Assembly (NCBI RefSeq): GCF_009363795.1
Contig: NZ_CP045420.1
Coordinates: 1,345,001-1,409,000, forward strand
Origin: Palleronia sp. THAF1
GTDB lineage: Bacteria > Pseudomonadota > Alphaproteobacteria > Rhodobacterales > Rhodobacteraceae
Direction: 5' to 3'
Length of the DNA: 64,000 bases
The notes below the pieces were generated by a model. It ran no database searches, was not told the origin of the DNA, and worked only from the letters and a program-made list of their open reading frames with translations. Numbering within the stretch: position 1 is the stretch's first letter; the number at the start of each line of letters is the position of its first letter. The position numbers were made by a program, and so were the translations under genes. Of this stretch, positions 46,061 through 55,181 are shown piece after piece.

Positions 46061-46858
46061 ATGAAGGACATGCACGCGGAAGAAAGAGCAACCACAATGA
46101 ACGATGTGAAAATCAAGACCGAAAGCGTAGATGTCTACTACGGTCAGAACCACGCCATCAAAGACGTGAATATCGAGATCAAGGACAAGACGGTCACGTC
46201 CTTCATCGGGCCGTCGGGTTGCGGCAAATCCACCTTTTTGCGGTGCCTGAACCGGATGAACGACACGATCGACATCGCCCGCATCGAAGGGCTGATCAAG
46301 ATTGACGGTCAAGACATCTACGACGACCGGATCGACCCCGTGCAACTACGCGCCAAGGTCGGGATGGTGTTTCAAAAGCCGAACCCGTTCCCGAAGTCGA
46401 TCTACGATAACGTAGCCTACGGCCCCAAGATTCACGGCCTTGCCAAGAACAAGGAAGAGCTGGACGAGATCGTCGAGACCTCTCTGCGTCGTGCTGCCAT
46501 CTGGGACGAGGTAAAGGACCGTCTGGATGCGTCCGGCACAGGTCTGTCGGGCGGTCAGCAACAGCGCCTGTGTATTGCCCGCGCCGTGGCGACCAGCCCC
46601 GAAGTTCTGTTGATGGACGAGCCATGCTCGGCGCTTGACCCCATCGCCACCAGCCAGGTCGAAGAGCTGATCGACGAGTTGCGCGGCAGTTATTCGGTCG
46701 TCATCGTGACACACTCGATGCAGCAAGCCGCCCGCGTCAGCCAGAAGACGGCATTTTTCCACCTGGGCGATATGGTGGAATACGGCGAGACAGACGACAT
46801 TTTCACCAATCCGCAGGACCCGCGGACCGAACGTTACATTACCGGCCGGATCGGCTGA
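46061..46858 (+). CDS. pstB: phosphate ABC transporter ATP-binding protein
   Basis: Cytosolic ATPase of the Pst transporter, 265 residues. Walker [10 protein letters not shown] lies at residues 50-58, the ABC signature LSGGQQQRL near 165, Walker [14 protein letters not shown] follows, and the switch histidine is in [10 protein letters not shown]. The Q-loop [14 protein letters not shown] is the PstB form. The ATG at 46061 has AGGAG six bases upstream; an internal ATG twelve codons later is a weaker choice. phoU begins ten bases after the stop. Confidence 0.96.
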   Translation: MKDMHAEERATTMNDVKIKTESVDVYYGQNHAIKDVNIEIKDKTVTSFIGPSGCGKSTFLRCLNRMNDTIDIARIEGLIKIDGQDIYDDRIDPVQLRAKVGMVFQKPNPFPKSIYDNVAYGPKIHGLAKNKEELDEIVETSLRRAAIWDEVKDRLDASGTGLSGGQQQRLCIARAVATSPEVLLMDEPCSALDPIATSQVEELIDELRGSYSVVIVTHSMQQAARVSQKTAFFHLGDMVEYGETDDIFTNPQDPRTERYITGRIG

Positions 46859-46868
46859 GGAGATTTCC

Positions 46869-47582
46869 ATGAATGAAGGTCAACACATCGTATCGTCCTT
46901 CGACCGCGATCTTGAGTCGTTGCAGGCCACGGTGATGAAGATGGGCGGTCTGGTCGAGGCCGCCATCGCCGATGCCGCGCGCTCTCTGGAAACCCGCGAC
47001 GAGGAACTGGCAATGTCAGTGCGCGATGCGGATAAGCGGATCGACGCGCTGGAAGAGCAGGTCAACGAAGAGGCCGCCCGCATCGTCGCCGTGCGCGCGC
47101 CGATTGCCAGCGACATGCGACTGGTGCTGTCGGTCATCAAGATCGGCACCAATCTGGAGCGTATCGGGGACTACGCGAAGAACTTGGCCAAGCGGACGGG
47201 CGTTCTGGTCACGCTGCCAACGATCGACGGGGCACCGCAGTCAATCCGCCGCATGGCTCGCGAAGTGGAAGCCATGCTGCACGACGTGCTGGACGCCTAC
47301 ATCCAGCGCGACGCCGACCTGGCCCGAACTGTCCGCGCCCGCGACGAAGACGTCGACCAGATGTATACCGCCATCTTCCGTGAATTTCTGACCTTCATGA
47401 TGGAAGACCCGCGCAACATCACCGCCTGCATGCACCTGCATTTCATCGCCAAGAACATCGAGCGGATGGGCGATCACGTCACTTCCATTGCCGATCAGGT
47501 GATCTACTCGGTCGAGGGTGCGGTACCCGATGAACCGCGGCCTAAGGCGGATCGCACATCGCTGGAAGGCATGAAGGAGTAG
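46869..47582 (+). CDS. phoU: phosphate transport system regulator PhoU
   Basis: Helical protein of 237 residues that links Pst transport to PhoR and keeps the Pho regulon off when phosphate is plentiful. It contains two PhoU repeats of three helices each: MKMGGLVEAAIADAARSLETRD and RIGDYAKNLAKR in the first, and YIQRDADLARTVRARDEDVDQMY with RMGDHVTSIADQ in the second. The metal-binding E/DxxxD positions are conserved. A GGAG box precedes the ATG. Because PhoR here lacks a membrane anchor, PhoU may be its main contact with the transporter. Confidence 0.95.
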   Translation: MNEGQHIVSSFDRDLESLQATVMKMGGLVEAAIADAARSLETRDEELAMSVRDADKRIDALEEQVNEEAARIVAVRAPIASDMRLVLSVIKIGTNLERIGDYAKNLAKRTGVLVTLPTIDGAPQSIRRMAREVEAMLHDVLDAYIQRDADLARTVRARDEDVDQMYTAIFREFLTFMMEDPRNITACMHLHFIAKNIERMGDHVTSIADQVIYSVEGAVPDEPRPKADRTSLEGMKE

Positions 47583-47587
47583 GGGGC

Positions 47588-48274
47588 ATGGCGCCTGCGC
47601 CGCATGTGTTGATCGTCGAGGATGAGGCCTCTCAACGTGAGATCCTCGCCTACAATCTTGAGGCCGAAGGGTTCGCGGTCAGTCGTGCCGAAACAGGTGA
47701 CGAAGCGCTGACGATGTTCGCTGAAACTGCGCCGGATATCGTGGTGCTGGACTGGATGCTGCCCGGCGTGTCGGGAATCGAAATCTGTCGCCAGCTCAAG
47801 CGGCGCGGTGATGCGAAGTCCGTCCCCATCATCATGCTGTCTGCCCGGACGGAAGAAACCGACCGCGTGCGCGGACTGGAAACTGGCGCCGATGACTATG
47901 TCACCAAGCCATATTCCGTCGCCGAACTGATGGCGCGGGTGCGCGCGCAACTGCGCCGCAGTCGGCCGGTGACCGTTGGTGAAGTGTTGGAGTTCGACGG
48001 CATCCGTCTTGATCCCGAAACGCATCGTGCATTCCGCGAAAGCACCGAGTTGAAGCTGGGTCCGACAGAGTTTCGCTTGCTGGCCACGTTGATGGAAAAG
48101 CCCGGTCGCGTCTGGTCGCGCGAGAAGCTGTTGGATCGGGTGTGGGGCAGGGACATCTACGTGGACAGTCGCACGGTCGATGTACATGTGGGGCGGCTGC
48201 GCAAAGCCCTTGGCGTGCCCGCAATGCCCGATCCGATCCGCACCGTGCGGGGCGCGGGATATAGCATCGGGTAA
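47588..48274 (+). CDS. phoB: phosphate regulon response regulator PhoB
   Basis: OmpR-type response regulator of 228 residues. The receiver domain (about 5-120) has the acidic pair ED at 11-12, the phospho-acceptor D55 in VVLDWMLPG, and K in VTKPY. The winged-helix DNA-binding domain (about 130-228) carries LKLGPTEFRLLATLMEKPGRVWSREKLL and SRTVDVHVGRLRKAL. It would bind the Pho box before pstS. It is the last gene of the pst-phoU-phoB series, while phoR lies before pstS, an arrangement common in alphaproteobacteria. Confidence 0.96.
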   Translation: MAPAPHVLIVEDEASQREILAYNLEAEGFAVSRAETGDEALTMFAETAPDIVVLDWMLPGVSGIEICRQLKRRGDAKSVPIIMLSARTEETDRVRGLETGADDYVTKPYSVAELMARVRAQLRRSRPVTVGEVLEFDGIRLDPETHRAFRESTELKLGPTEFRLLATLMEKPGRVWSREKLLDRVWGRDIYVDSRTVDVHVGRLRKALGVPAMPDPIRTVRGAGYSIG

Positions 48275-48312
48275 CGCCGGAACATCGCGGCGACTTGACG
48301 CGTTCGTGAAGC

Positions 48313-49398
48313 ATGGAAACAGAGCAAACGAAACGCCTGCGCGGCGCCGCGCACATCTCTCTTGTGATCGGCGGCATCGTGATCACGTGCTGGGCGCTTT
48401 ATATTGCAGAGTTCGTTTTTGCGCCCACAGTCCTTGCTCTGGTGTTCGGTGTGGTTTTGTCACCGCTGTCAGACACCTGCGAGCGCCTGGGCGTGCCGCG
48501 CTTCCTGTCGGCGCTGATCGGCCTGATCCTGACGCTGCTATTGATTGTCGTCGTCGCCAGTCTGGCTCTCCCGGCGGTCATTCGACTGATCGAGGCGTGG
48601 CCGGTCATTCTAGAGGAAACGCGCGCCTTCATATACGGCTTTCAAGCCACATTGCAGGGCATCGAAAGTGCTGGCCAAGAGGTGCAGGAGGCCATCGGTG
48701 CGGCAGAGGGAGCATCCGGTGAGGAGGGCGATTCTGGTGAGTCGGGCGGCATGTCGCTGCCCAGCACAACCGACGCGCTGTTTCTTGCGCCGTCGGTGCT
48801 GGGCCAGACGATCACCTTCGCAGGCGTTCTGTTCTTCTTCCTGCTGGGACGGTCAGAGATTTACGCATGGCTCGCACAGCACGTCGCGCCGGTTGGCCGC
48901 GAGAAGGAAACCGCGCGTCGCCTGAAGTTGGCTGAACGCGAGGTCGCGCGTTACTTCCTGACGATCACGCTGGTCAACCTTGGCTTTGGCATCTGCGTCG
49001 TCATTGCGATGACGCTGGTGGGCGTGCCGTCGGCATTGTTGTGGGGCTTGGCCACGGCACTGTTGAACTTCGTTCTGTATCTAGGGCCGGCCATCGTATT
49101 CTGCGCGCTGATGCTGACAGGCATGGTCATGTTCGACGGCGGCTACTCTGTCGTTCCGGCGCTTGTGTTCCTCATGCTGAACATGGTTGAGGCTCAGTTC
49201 GTCACGCCATCCGCGATCGGTCGCACAATGCAGGTGAACCCGTTGCTGGTGTTCTTGGCGCTGGTGTTCTTCCTGTGGCTATGGGGACCAATTGGCGGCT
49301 TCGTCGCCATTCCGTTGCTGCTATGGGCGCTGACACTGACCCGCGAAATCAGCAATACACGAAGGGACTTGCGCGACGAAGTAGATGCCGCGTCTTAA
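48313..49398 (+). CDS. AI-2E (PerM) family permease
   Basis: Membrane protein of 361 residues in the AI-2E transporter superfamily, with about seven helices. The N-terminal pair of helices (about 12-50) is followed by LVFGVVLSPLSDTCERLGVPRFLSAL, then a cytosolic/periplasmic coiled region. The C-terminal helices contain LWGLATALLNFVLYLGPAI and EAQFVTPSAIGRTMQVNPLLVFLAL, the family signature. An acidic Gly/Ser/Glu-rich insert around residues 132-148 is unusual. Family members include putative quorum-signal exporters and Na+/H+ antiporters, so the cargo is open. It begins 38 bases after phoB. Confidence 0.85.
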   Translation: METEQTKRLRGAAHISLVIGGIVITCWALYIAEFVFAPTVLALVFGVVLSPLSDTCERLGVPRFLSALIGLILTLLLIVVVASLALPAVIRLIEAWPVILEETRAFIYGFQATLQGIESAGQEVQEAIGAAEGASGEEGDSGESGGMSLPSTTDALFLAPSVLGQTITFAGVLFFFLLGRSEIYAWLAQHVAPVGREKETARRLKLAEREVARYFLTITLVNLGFGICVVIAMTLVGVPSALLWGLATALLNFVLYLGPAIVFCALMLTGMVMFDGGYSVVPALVFLMLNMVEAQFVTPSAIGRTMQVNPLLVFLALVFFLWLWGPIGGFVAIPLLLWALTLTREISNTRRDLRDEVDAAS

Positions 49399-49416
49399 CT
49401 GTCACCGAACATATGC

Positions 49417-49446
49417 TTTACATAATCATGATTACTGGACTTATAG
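49417..49446 (+). promoter_or_regulatory. AT-rich promoter with palindromic operator before aroQ
   Basis: TTTACA (49417-49422) and TTATAG (49441-49446) are 18 bases apart. The spacer begins with the perfect 12-base palindrome TAATCATGATTA (49423-49434), a candidate repressor site. The start point would lie about 85 bases before aroQ. Confidence 0.4.
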
Positions 49447-49540
49447 AACTCGAACGGGTGCGCGCTGTTGAATAGCGTTGGGCTTGCCAAAGCAGCCCCC
49501 CCGCGCCACCACGGCACTGCAACTGATGAAGGTCTCTGCA

Positions 49541-49975
49541 ATGCCGCGTATCCTGATCCTGAATGGTCCGAACCTGAACCTCTTGGGCAAGCGCCAACCC
49601 GACATCTACGGCCACGAGACGCTGGACGATGTGATCGCCGATTGTCGAACGCTGGGCGCCGAACTGGGTTTGGAGATCAACGCGCAGCAGTCGAACCACG
49701 AAGGCGCATTGGTCGATCTGATCCAGGCCGCGCGGCAGGATGCGGATGGTATCGTCATCAATCCCGGCGCTTACTCCCATACGTCCATCGCGATCCTGGA
49801 TGCGCTCAACGCCTTCGACGGGCGTGTGATCGAGGTGCACATCTCGAACATTCACGCGCGAGAGGCGTTTCGCCATCATTCGCATGTTTCGGCGCGCGCC
49901 GACGCTGTGATCGCCGGATGCGGCACGCAGGGCTACGCCTTCGCGCTGCACCGGTTGGCGAAATTGCTGAGCTGA
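49541..49975 (+). CDS. aroQ: 3-dehydroquinate dehydratase, type II
   Basis: Shikimate pathway enzyme of 144 residues. The N-terminus [22 protein letters not shown] places the catalytic tyrosine at position 23 with the arginine in the mobile loop. [29 protein letters not shown] and [14 protein letters not shown] complete the active site, with its histidine in IHARE. The frame is open upstream, but MPRILIL at 49541 is the family start, with AAGG eight bases before it. It ends just before a terminator shared with tsf. No biotin carboxyl carrier gene, its frequent neighbour, follows. Confidence 0.95.
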   Translation: MPRILILNGPNLNLLGKRQPDIYGHETLDDVIADCRTLGAELGLEINAQQSNHEGALVDLIQAARQDADGIVINPGAYSHTSIAILDALNAFDGRVIEVHISNIHAREAFRHHSHVSARADAVIAGCGTQGYAFALHRLAKLLS

Positions 49976-49998
49976 ACCTGACCTGATGACAAATGAAA

Positions 49999-50024
49999 AA
50001 GGGCGCCCCGACCGGAGCGCCCTT
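49999..50024. terminator. terminator between aroQ and tsf
   Basis: AAGGGCGC (49999-50006) pairs with GCGCCCTT (50017-50024) around a ten-base loop. The A-rich run before it gives a T run on the minus strand, so it ends tsf transcripts well and aroQ transcripts at the TTCCCTGTTTG side. Confidence 0.65.
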
Positions 50025-50047
50025 CCCTGTTTGTGGTCTGGCGGGTG

Positions 50048-50923
50048 TTAGCCCTTTGCGGCCTTGGCCACCTCGGCCGCGAAGTCTTCCTTCTCGACCG
50101 TGATGCCTTCGCCGACTTCCATGCGCACGAAGCCGGTGACGGTGATGCCGGCTTCTTTCGCGGCGGCAGCGACGGTCAAGTCGGGGTTCACGACGAAGGA
50201 TTGGTTCTCCAGCGTGATCTCGGCCAGGTATTTCTTCATGCGGCCTTCGATCATCTTCTCGATGACCTGCTCGGGCTTGCCGGACTCGCGCGCGATGTCC
50301 ATCTGCACGGCTTTTTCTTTCTCGACGATGGCCGGGTCCAGATCGTTCTCGTTCAGTGCGGCCGGGTTCACGGCGGCGACGTGCATGGCGATTTGACGAG
50401 CCGTCGCTGCGTCGTCGCCGGTGAAGGCCACCAGAACGCCGATCTTGCCCATGCCATCGGTCGCGGCATTGTGGACGTAGGCCACGACGTTGTCACCGGA
50501 CAGCTTTTCCATGCGGCGCAGGGTCATGTTCTCGCCGATCTTGGCGATGGCGGTCGTAATGGCTTCCTTCACGGGCTTGCCACCCATGTCGGCCTCGGCG
50601 AGTGACTCGACGCTGTCCACGGTCACGGCCACATCGGCGATGCCGCTGACCAACGACTGGAATTCGGCGTTCTTGGCAACGAAGTCGGTCTCGGAATTCA
50701 CTTCGACCGCGACGCCCATGCCACCGTCGACCTTGACGGCCACGAGGCCCTCGGCCGCGGTGCGGTCAGACTTCTTGGCGGCTTTGGCGAGGCCCTTGGT
50801 GCGCAGCCAGTCAACGGCCTTGTCCATGTCGCCGTCGTTCTCTGTCAGCGCCTTCTTGGCGTCCATCATGCCCGCGCCGGTGGATTCGCGGAGCTTTTTC
50901 ACGTCTGCTGCGGTGATCGCCAT
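50048..50923 (-). CDS. tsf: translation elongation factor Ts
   Basis: Guanine nucleotide exchange factor for EF-Tu, 291 residues. The UBA-like N-terminus [42 protein letters not shown] (seen in pieces), the [16 protein letters not shown] core motif and the C-terminal dimer region are all present. GGAGAG lies before the ATG at 50923. It is the second gene of the rpsB-tsf unit, 81 bases after rpsB, the near-universal bacterial pairing. Confidence 0.97.
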   Translation of the reverse strand: MAITAADVKKLRESTGAGMMDAKKALTENDGDMDKAVDWLRTKGLAKAAKKSDRTAAEGLVAVKVDGGMGVAVEVNSETDFVAKNAEFQSLVSGIADVAVTVDSVESLAEADMGGKPVKEAITTAIAKIGENMTLRRMEKLSGDNVVAYVHNAATDGMGKIGVLVAFTGDDAATARQIAMHVAAVNPAALNENDLDPAIVEKEKAVQMDIARESGKPEQVIEKMIEGRMKKYLAEITLENQSFVVNPDLTVAAAAKEAGITVTGFVRMEVGEGITVEKEDFAAEVAKAAKG

Positions 50924-51004
50924 ATCAGGCTCTCCTCGTGTGATTCAGGTGTCAATCTTGGGGGCAGGCCCCTGCCCGCCCCCTGTAAGCTCGAGTCGTG
51001 ACGC

Positions 51005-51871
51005 TTACGCGTCGCTCTTGGGCTTGTTGTCCAGATCGTAGGGCGCATCCTTGGCAATAGCGTCGTCCGACACAGCCTCGGTCGAGACGTCCAGAGTCTC
51101 TTCGGCGTTGGCGGGCGTCTCCAGGATCTCTTCCTCGACCGGGGCTTCTTCCATCGCACCCATATCGACACCGGCGGCGTCCATTTGGGCGGACATGCCG
51201 TCAAGTGCGGCACGGGCGGCCAGGTCACAGTACAGCTGGATCGCGCGGGCGGCGTCGTCGTTACCGGGGATTACGTAGTCGATGCCATCGGGCGGGCAGT
51301 TTGTGTCGACGATGGCGACGACGGGGATGCCGAGCTTCTTGGCTTCGAGGATGGCGAGGTCTTCCTTGTTCACGTCGATGACGAACAGAAGATCCGGCAC
51401 ACCGCCCATTTCGCGGATGCCGCCCAAGGAAGCTTGCAGCTTGGCCTGGTCCCGCTCCATCGACAGACGCTCACGCTTGGTGAGGCCACCGGCGCCTTCG
51501 GCCATTTTCTCGTCGATCTCGCGCAGGCGAGCGATGGACTTGGAGACGGTCTGCCAGTTGGTCAGCGTGCCGCCCAGCCAGCGGTGGTTCATGTAGTACT
51601 GGGCGCAACGCTCTGCGGCGTCGGCGATGGGCTTTTGGGCCTGACGCTTGGTGCCGACGAACAGGATGCGGCCGTTCTTCGCGACGGTGTCGCGGATGAC
51701 CTGCAGCGCCTGGTCCAGCATGGGGACGGTCTGCGTCAGGTCAAGAATGTGGATGCCGTTGCGGTCACCGTAGATGTACTGGCCCATACGGGGATTCCAG
51801 CGTTGGGTCTGGTGACCAAAGTGCACGCCCGCTTCAAGAAGCTGGCGCAGCGAAAACTCGGGAAGAGCCAT
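51005..51871 (-). CDS. rpsB: 30S ribosomal protein S2 with acidic C-terminal tail
   Basis: Ribosomal protein S2 of 288 residues. The body carries [39 protein letters not shown] and [25 protein letters not shown], all S2 signatures. Residues about 233-288 form an extra acidic tail rich in E, A and D ([18 protein letters not shown] in part), absent from E. coli S2 but frequent in alphaproteobacteria. AGGA lies eight bases before the ATG at 51871. A promoter about 115 bases upstream drives the rpsB-tsf unit. Confidence 0.97.
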   Translation of the reverse strand: MALPEFSLRQLLEAGVHFGHQTQRWNPRMGQYIYGDRNGIHILDLTQTVPMLDQALQVIRDTVAKNGRILFVGTKRQAQKPIADAAERCAQYYMNHRWLGGTLTNWQTVSKSIARLREIDEKMAEGAGGLTKRERLSMERDQAKLQASLGGIREMGGVPDLLFVIDVNKEDLAILEAKKLGIPVVAIVDTNCPPDGIDYVIPGNDDAARAIQLYCDLAARAALDGMSAQMDAAGVDMGAMEEAPVEEEILETPANAEETLDVSTEAVSDDAIAKDAPYDLDNKPKSDA

Positions 51872-51990
51872 CGTTGTATTCCTTTTCCGGTTTCAATCCT
51901 CGGCGCGGTCTTGAACGGGATTGCCCGAACCGGTGGACGAACGGGGATGTCTCCCCCGACCGCCCGGACCACGCCTGTGAAGTGCTCGCG

Positions 51991-52019
51991 CCATTACGCC
52001 TGTTGCGCGGCGGTTGCAA
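51991..52019 (-). promoter_or_regulatory. rpsB promoter
   Basis: On the minus strand TTGCAA (52019-52014) is followed by a 17-base spacer and TAATGG (51996-51991). The start would be near 51985, giving an rpsB leader of about 110 bases. The TTGCAA -35 form recurs at the small-RNA candidate near 57.2 kb. Confidence 0.5.
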
Positions 52020-52097
52020 GCGTTCGGCCATGAGTATTTGTGAAAACAAAGAAAGGGGGCCTTGCCCTGCCGCGCCCCCTGCCCCAATCAGTCGGCC

Positions 52098-52976
52098 ATG
52101 ACGCGCATTCTTTGTATCGGATCGGTCCTGTGGGACGTGGTGGGACGCACGCCGGCGCATATGGCGCTTGGCGCGGATGTGCCGGGGCATATCGTGCGCA
52201 TTCCGGGCGGCGTGGCGCTGAACATCGCCATGGGTCTGCGGCGCATGGGGGTGGATTGTGCGTTGTTGTCCGCTGTGGGGCGCGATGTGGAGGGCGAGAC
52301 GCTGCTGGCGGATGCCGCGCGGCGCGGCATAAACGTGGCGCATGTCTATGTGTCCGACGATCTTCCGACCGACACTTATATGGCGATCGAGGGCGGCAAT
52401 GGTCTGATCGCGGCCATAGCGGATGCGCATTCGCTGGAACGCGCTGGCGCGAAGATCTTGGAGCCGCTGGTGGATGGGCGTGTTGCGTCGGGCGATTTCA
52501 CGGGGATCGCGGCGTTGGATGGAAACCTGTCCGAAACACTGTTGTCCGAGATCGCTTCGGGGCCGTGGCTGGGCCGCGCCGATCTGCGCGTGGCGCCCGC
52601 CTCGCCCGGCAAGGCGTTGCGGCTGGCGCCACTGCTCGGTGTGCCGGGCGCGACCTTCTACCTGAACCGTGAGGAAGCAGGGCTTTTACTGGGCACTCCG
52701 GTTCGGACAGCCGCCGAGGGGGCGGAAGAATTGGGCCGTCGCGGCGCCGCGCGGGTGTTGGTCACAGACGGTGGTGCGGATGCCGCCATGGCGTCCGGCG
52801 GGCGGGTACTGACCGCGACGCCGCCTGAGGTCATGGTCACGCGGGTGACGGGCGCGGGCGACACCTTCATGGCCGCGCATATCGCCGCTGAAACGCGCGG
52901 TGCGACGGCCGAGATGGCGTTGGAGGCCGGTCTTCGGGCCGCAGCGCAATATGTTTCTGGAGATGTAAGCCAATGA
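52098..52976 (+). CDS. psuK: pseudouridine kinase (PfkB family)
   Basis: Ribokinase-fold sugar kinase of 292 residues. ILCIGSVLWDVVGRTP opens the fold, VRIPGGVALNIAMGLRRMG is PfkB signature 1, and TRVTGAGDTFMAAHIAAE is signature 2 with the catalytic Asp. Because psuG overlaps its stop, the substrate is very probably pseudouridine, phosphorylated at the 5' position. The start at 52098 fits the family; upstream in-frame codons add only an unrelated Cys/Pro-rich stretch. It is divergent from rpsB. Confidence 0.92.
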   Translation: MTRILCIGSVLWDVVGRTPAHMALGADVPGHIVRIPGGVALNIAMGLRRMGVDCALLSAVGRDVEGETLLADAARRGINVAHVYVSDDLPTDTYMAIEGGNGLIAAIADAHSLERAGAKILEPLVDGRVASGDFTGIAALDGNLSETLLSEIASGPWLGRADLRVAPASPGKALRLAPLLGVPGATFYLNREEAGLLLGTPVRTAAEGAEELGRRGAARVLVTDGGADAAMASGGRVLTATPPEVMVTRVTGAGDTFMAAHIAAETRGATAEMALEAGLRAAAQYVSGDVSQ

Positions 52977-53908
52977 ACGGACCGATGGAGCTGACAGACG
53001 AGGTGCGCTCCGCATTGCAGGCGGGCGATCCGGTGGTCGCGTTGGAGTCCACAATCATAACGCACGGAATGCCGTGGCCGCAGAACGTCGAAATGGCGCG
53101 CGCCGTCGAGGGCGAAATACGCGCGTACGGCGCAACGCCCGCCACCATCGCGGTGATCGACGGCACGTTGCACGTCGGGCTGGACGAAGCGCGGCTGGAA
53201 GCTTTGGCGCAGGCCGAGGATGTGTCGAAGCTCAGCCGCGCCGACCTGCCCGTTTGCATCGCGACCGGGGGCACCGGGGCGACCACCGTTGCCGCCACGA
53301 TGATTGCCGCGCGTCTTGCGGGAATTGAAACCTTTGCCACGGGCGGCATCGGCGGCGTTCATCGCGGCGCAGAGCTGTCGTTCGACGTGTCCGCCGATCT
53401 GCAGGAACTGGCGCAGACGCATGTGACGGTGGTCGCGGCCGGGGCGAAGGCGATCCTTGACCTGCCGAAGACGTGGGAGGTGCTGGAAACGCTCGGCGTG
53501 CCAGTCATCGCGGTGGGCCAAGACGACCTGCCGGCCTTCTGGTCGCGCCACTCTCCCTATCCCGCGCCCCTGCGCCTGGACACGGCTGGCGATATCGCCG
53601 CGTCGCATGTCATGCGCGGGGCCATGGGTGTGCCGGGTGGTCAGTTGATCGCCAACCCCATCCCGCAGACAGACGAGATTGCCGCCGACGTTCTGGCCCC
53701 GGTCATAGAGCAGGCACTTGCAGAGGCAGCCGCGCAGGGCATCGCCGCCAAATCGGTCACGCCCTTCCTGCTGGCGCGGATTTTCGAGCTGACGGATGGG
53801 GCATCGCTGCAAGCGAATATCGCTCTGGTGCTGAACAATGCACGTCTGGCCGCCGGGATCGCCCATGAGATCAGCGCGATCCGTGCGCAAGTGGCACGAC
53901 AGGCATAA
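52973..53908 (+). CDS. psuG: pseudouridine-5'-phosphate glycosidase
   Basis: Cleaves the C-C bond of pseudouridine 5'-phosphate to uracil and ribose 5-phosphate, 311 residues. Family motifs seen are VALESTIITHGMPWPQN with the manganese and base contacts, IAVIDGTLHVGL, IATGGTGATTVAATM and FATGGIGGVHRGAE, VVAAGAKAILDLPKT with the Schiff-base-like lysine, and NPIPQTDEI. It overlaps psuK by ATGA. The uracil released could feed the reductive route suggested at 1-2.3 kb. No pseudouridine transporter gene is next to the pair. Confidence 0.95.
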   Translation: MNGPMELTDEVRSALQAGDPVVALESTIITHGMPWPQNVEMARAVEGEIRAYGATPATIAVIDGTLHVGLDEARLEALAQAEDVSKLSRADLPVCIATGGTGATTVAATMIAARLAGIETFATGGIGGVHRGAELSFDVSADLQELAQTHVTVVAAGAKAILDLPKTWEVLETLGVPVIAVGQDDLPAFWSRHSPYPAPLRLDTAGDIAASHVMRGAMGVPGGQLIANPIPQTDEIAADVLAPVIEQALAEAAAQGIAAKSVTPFLLARIFELTDGASLQANIALVLNNARLAAGIAHEISAIRAQVARQA

Positions 53909-53949
53909 GGCGCGTTGCCCATGGGTCCGGCCCGGCCTATCTACACGCC

Positions 53950-54639
53950 ATGAGCCTGAACCCCGATCCCAAGCCACGCCGCGCCCGTCCCTTCGCCCGT
54001 CTCCGGGCGAACTTCCTGACGGGACTGGTCGTCATCGCGCCCATCGGCCTGACGATCTGGCTGATCTGGTCGGTGATCGGCTGGGTCGATGGTTTCGTGC
54101 TGCCTTTCGTGCCCAACCGTTTCAAGCCGGAGCAATACATCGGAATCAACCTGCGCGGCGTGGGCGTGATCTTCTTCTTCGTCTTCACCGTCGTGATCGG
54201 CTGGCTGGCGAAGGGGTACATCGGTCGCTGGGTGCTACGCGTCGGAGAGAACCTTGTGAATCGCACGCCGATCGTGCGAACGGTTTATTCGGGCATCAAG
54301 CAGATCGCCGAGACGGTCTTCGCGCAGTCGGATTCGAATTTCGACAAGGCGGTCCTGATCGAGTATCCGCGCAAGGGCATCTGGGCTATCGCCTTCGTAT
54401 CCACGGGCGCGAAGGGAGAGATCGCGGACGCCATCCCAACCCACGACGGCAAGGCAGCCGTATTCCTTCCCACGACGCCGAATCCCACATCTGGATTTCT
54501 GTTGTTCGTGCCGATGTCGGAATTGATCGAGCTGGAGATGTCGGTAGAGGATGCGGCGAAGTTGGTGATCTCGGCCGGGCTGGTCTATCCGAACGAGAAG
54601 GACCCCAGCGTTCCGAAGGACAAGATCGCGGCAGAGTAG
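53950..54639 (+). CDS. DUF502 family membrane protein
   Basis: A 229-residue membrane protein with two N-terminal helices, about residues 24-48 (FLTGLVVIAPIGLTIWLIWSV) and 67-90 (GVGVIFFFVFTVVIGWLA). A soluble part follows, containing RTPIVRTVYSGIKQIAETVF, YPRKGIWAIAFVS and PTTPNPTSGFLLFVP, the DUF502 signatures. Its function is unknown; plant relatives (COV1/LCV) act in membrane trafficking. A basic N-terminus rich in R and P precedes the first helix. It begins 41 bases after psuG on the same strand and may be transcribed with it. Confidence 0.88.
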   Translation: MSLNPDPKPRRARPFARLRANFLTGLVVIAPIGLTIWLIWSVIGWVDGFVLPFVPNRFKPEQYIGINLRGVGVIFFFVFTVVIGWLAKGYIGRWVLRVGENLVNRTPIVRTVYSGIKQIAETVFAQSDSNFDKAVLIEYPRKGIWAIAFVSTGAKGEIADAIPTHDGKAAVFLPTTPNPTSGFLLFVPMSELIELEMSVEDAAKLVISAGLVYPNEKDPSVPKDKIAAE

Positions 54640-54642
54640 CCG

Positions 54643-55170
54643 TCAGACGATCCTGGTCAGCCAGTCATCCACGCTGTCACCACTTTCGATATCTTCGCGC
54701 AGAAACCCGTTCACCAAGACGCTTGGTGAGGAATGGATGCCGTTCTGACGGGCATACTTCGTATGCGCCTTGACGGTGTCCGCCAGTTCGGGCCAGTCAA
54801 AGGCAACGGCCAGCGATAACCTACTGTGACTTTCGATCCGTTCGATGATGTCGTTTGGCGTGGCGGCACGATTTGGGCCGCCTGCATGATCCGTGAAGGC
54901 ATAGCTTTCGCGGTGTGCGAAGACCGCCCCAAGCGTATCCCACGCCGCCTCCGCCCCGTGTTCCGCCCAAGCAGCTATGATGCAACGTGTGACCAGGGGT
55001 GAGTTCAGGTGCCACGGTTGAGAGTGCAGCCACAGGCGCACGGTCAGCGCGCCATCGGATCGGTCCAGCAAACTATCCAGCTTACCGAAGGCCTTGGACG
55101 AAAACGGACACGTCGGTTCCAGGAACCATTCGACCAGCGTGTCGCCCTGCCCTTTCTGTAGGAACTCCAT
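54643..55170 (-). CDS. DsbA-like thioredoxin-fold protein with CxxS site
   Basis: A 175-residue thioredoxin-fold protein resembling cytosolic DsbA-family proteins (Thioredoxin_4 type). The usual CxxC is CPFS (EPTCPFSSKAFG, near residues 21-24), so the resolving cysteine is missing. The cis-proline loop is present as HSSPSVLVNG. No signal peptide is visible. A CxxS site favours a glutathione- or substrate-linked isomerase or reductase over a disulfide oxidase. GGAGG lies five bases before the ATG at 55170, preferable to two start codons just upstream. It is 11 bases after the patatin gene and is likely co-transcribed. Confidence 0.8.
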   Translation of the reverse strand: MEFLQKGQGDTLVEWFLEPTCPFSSKAFGKLDSLLDRSDGALTVRLWLHSQPWHLNSPLVTRCIIAAWAEHGAEAAWDTLGAVFAHRESYAFTDHAGGPNRAATPNDIIERIESHSRLSLAVAFDWPELADTVKAHTKYARQNGIHSSPSVLVNGFLREDIESGDSVDDWLTRIV

Positions 55171-55181
55171 CATCACCTCCG

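Noticed and set aside
49413-49475. 20-codon open frame starting ATGCTTTACATAATC before aroQ
   Set aside because: It has no ribosome binding site and overlaps the proposed promoter and palindrome; it is more likely non-coding.
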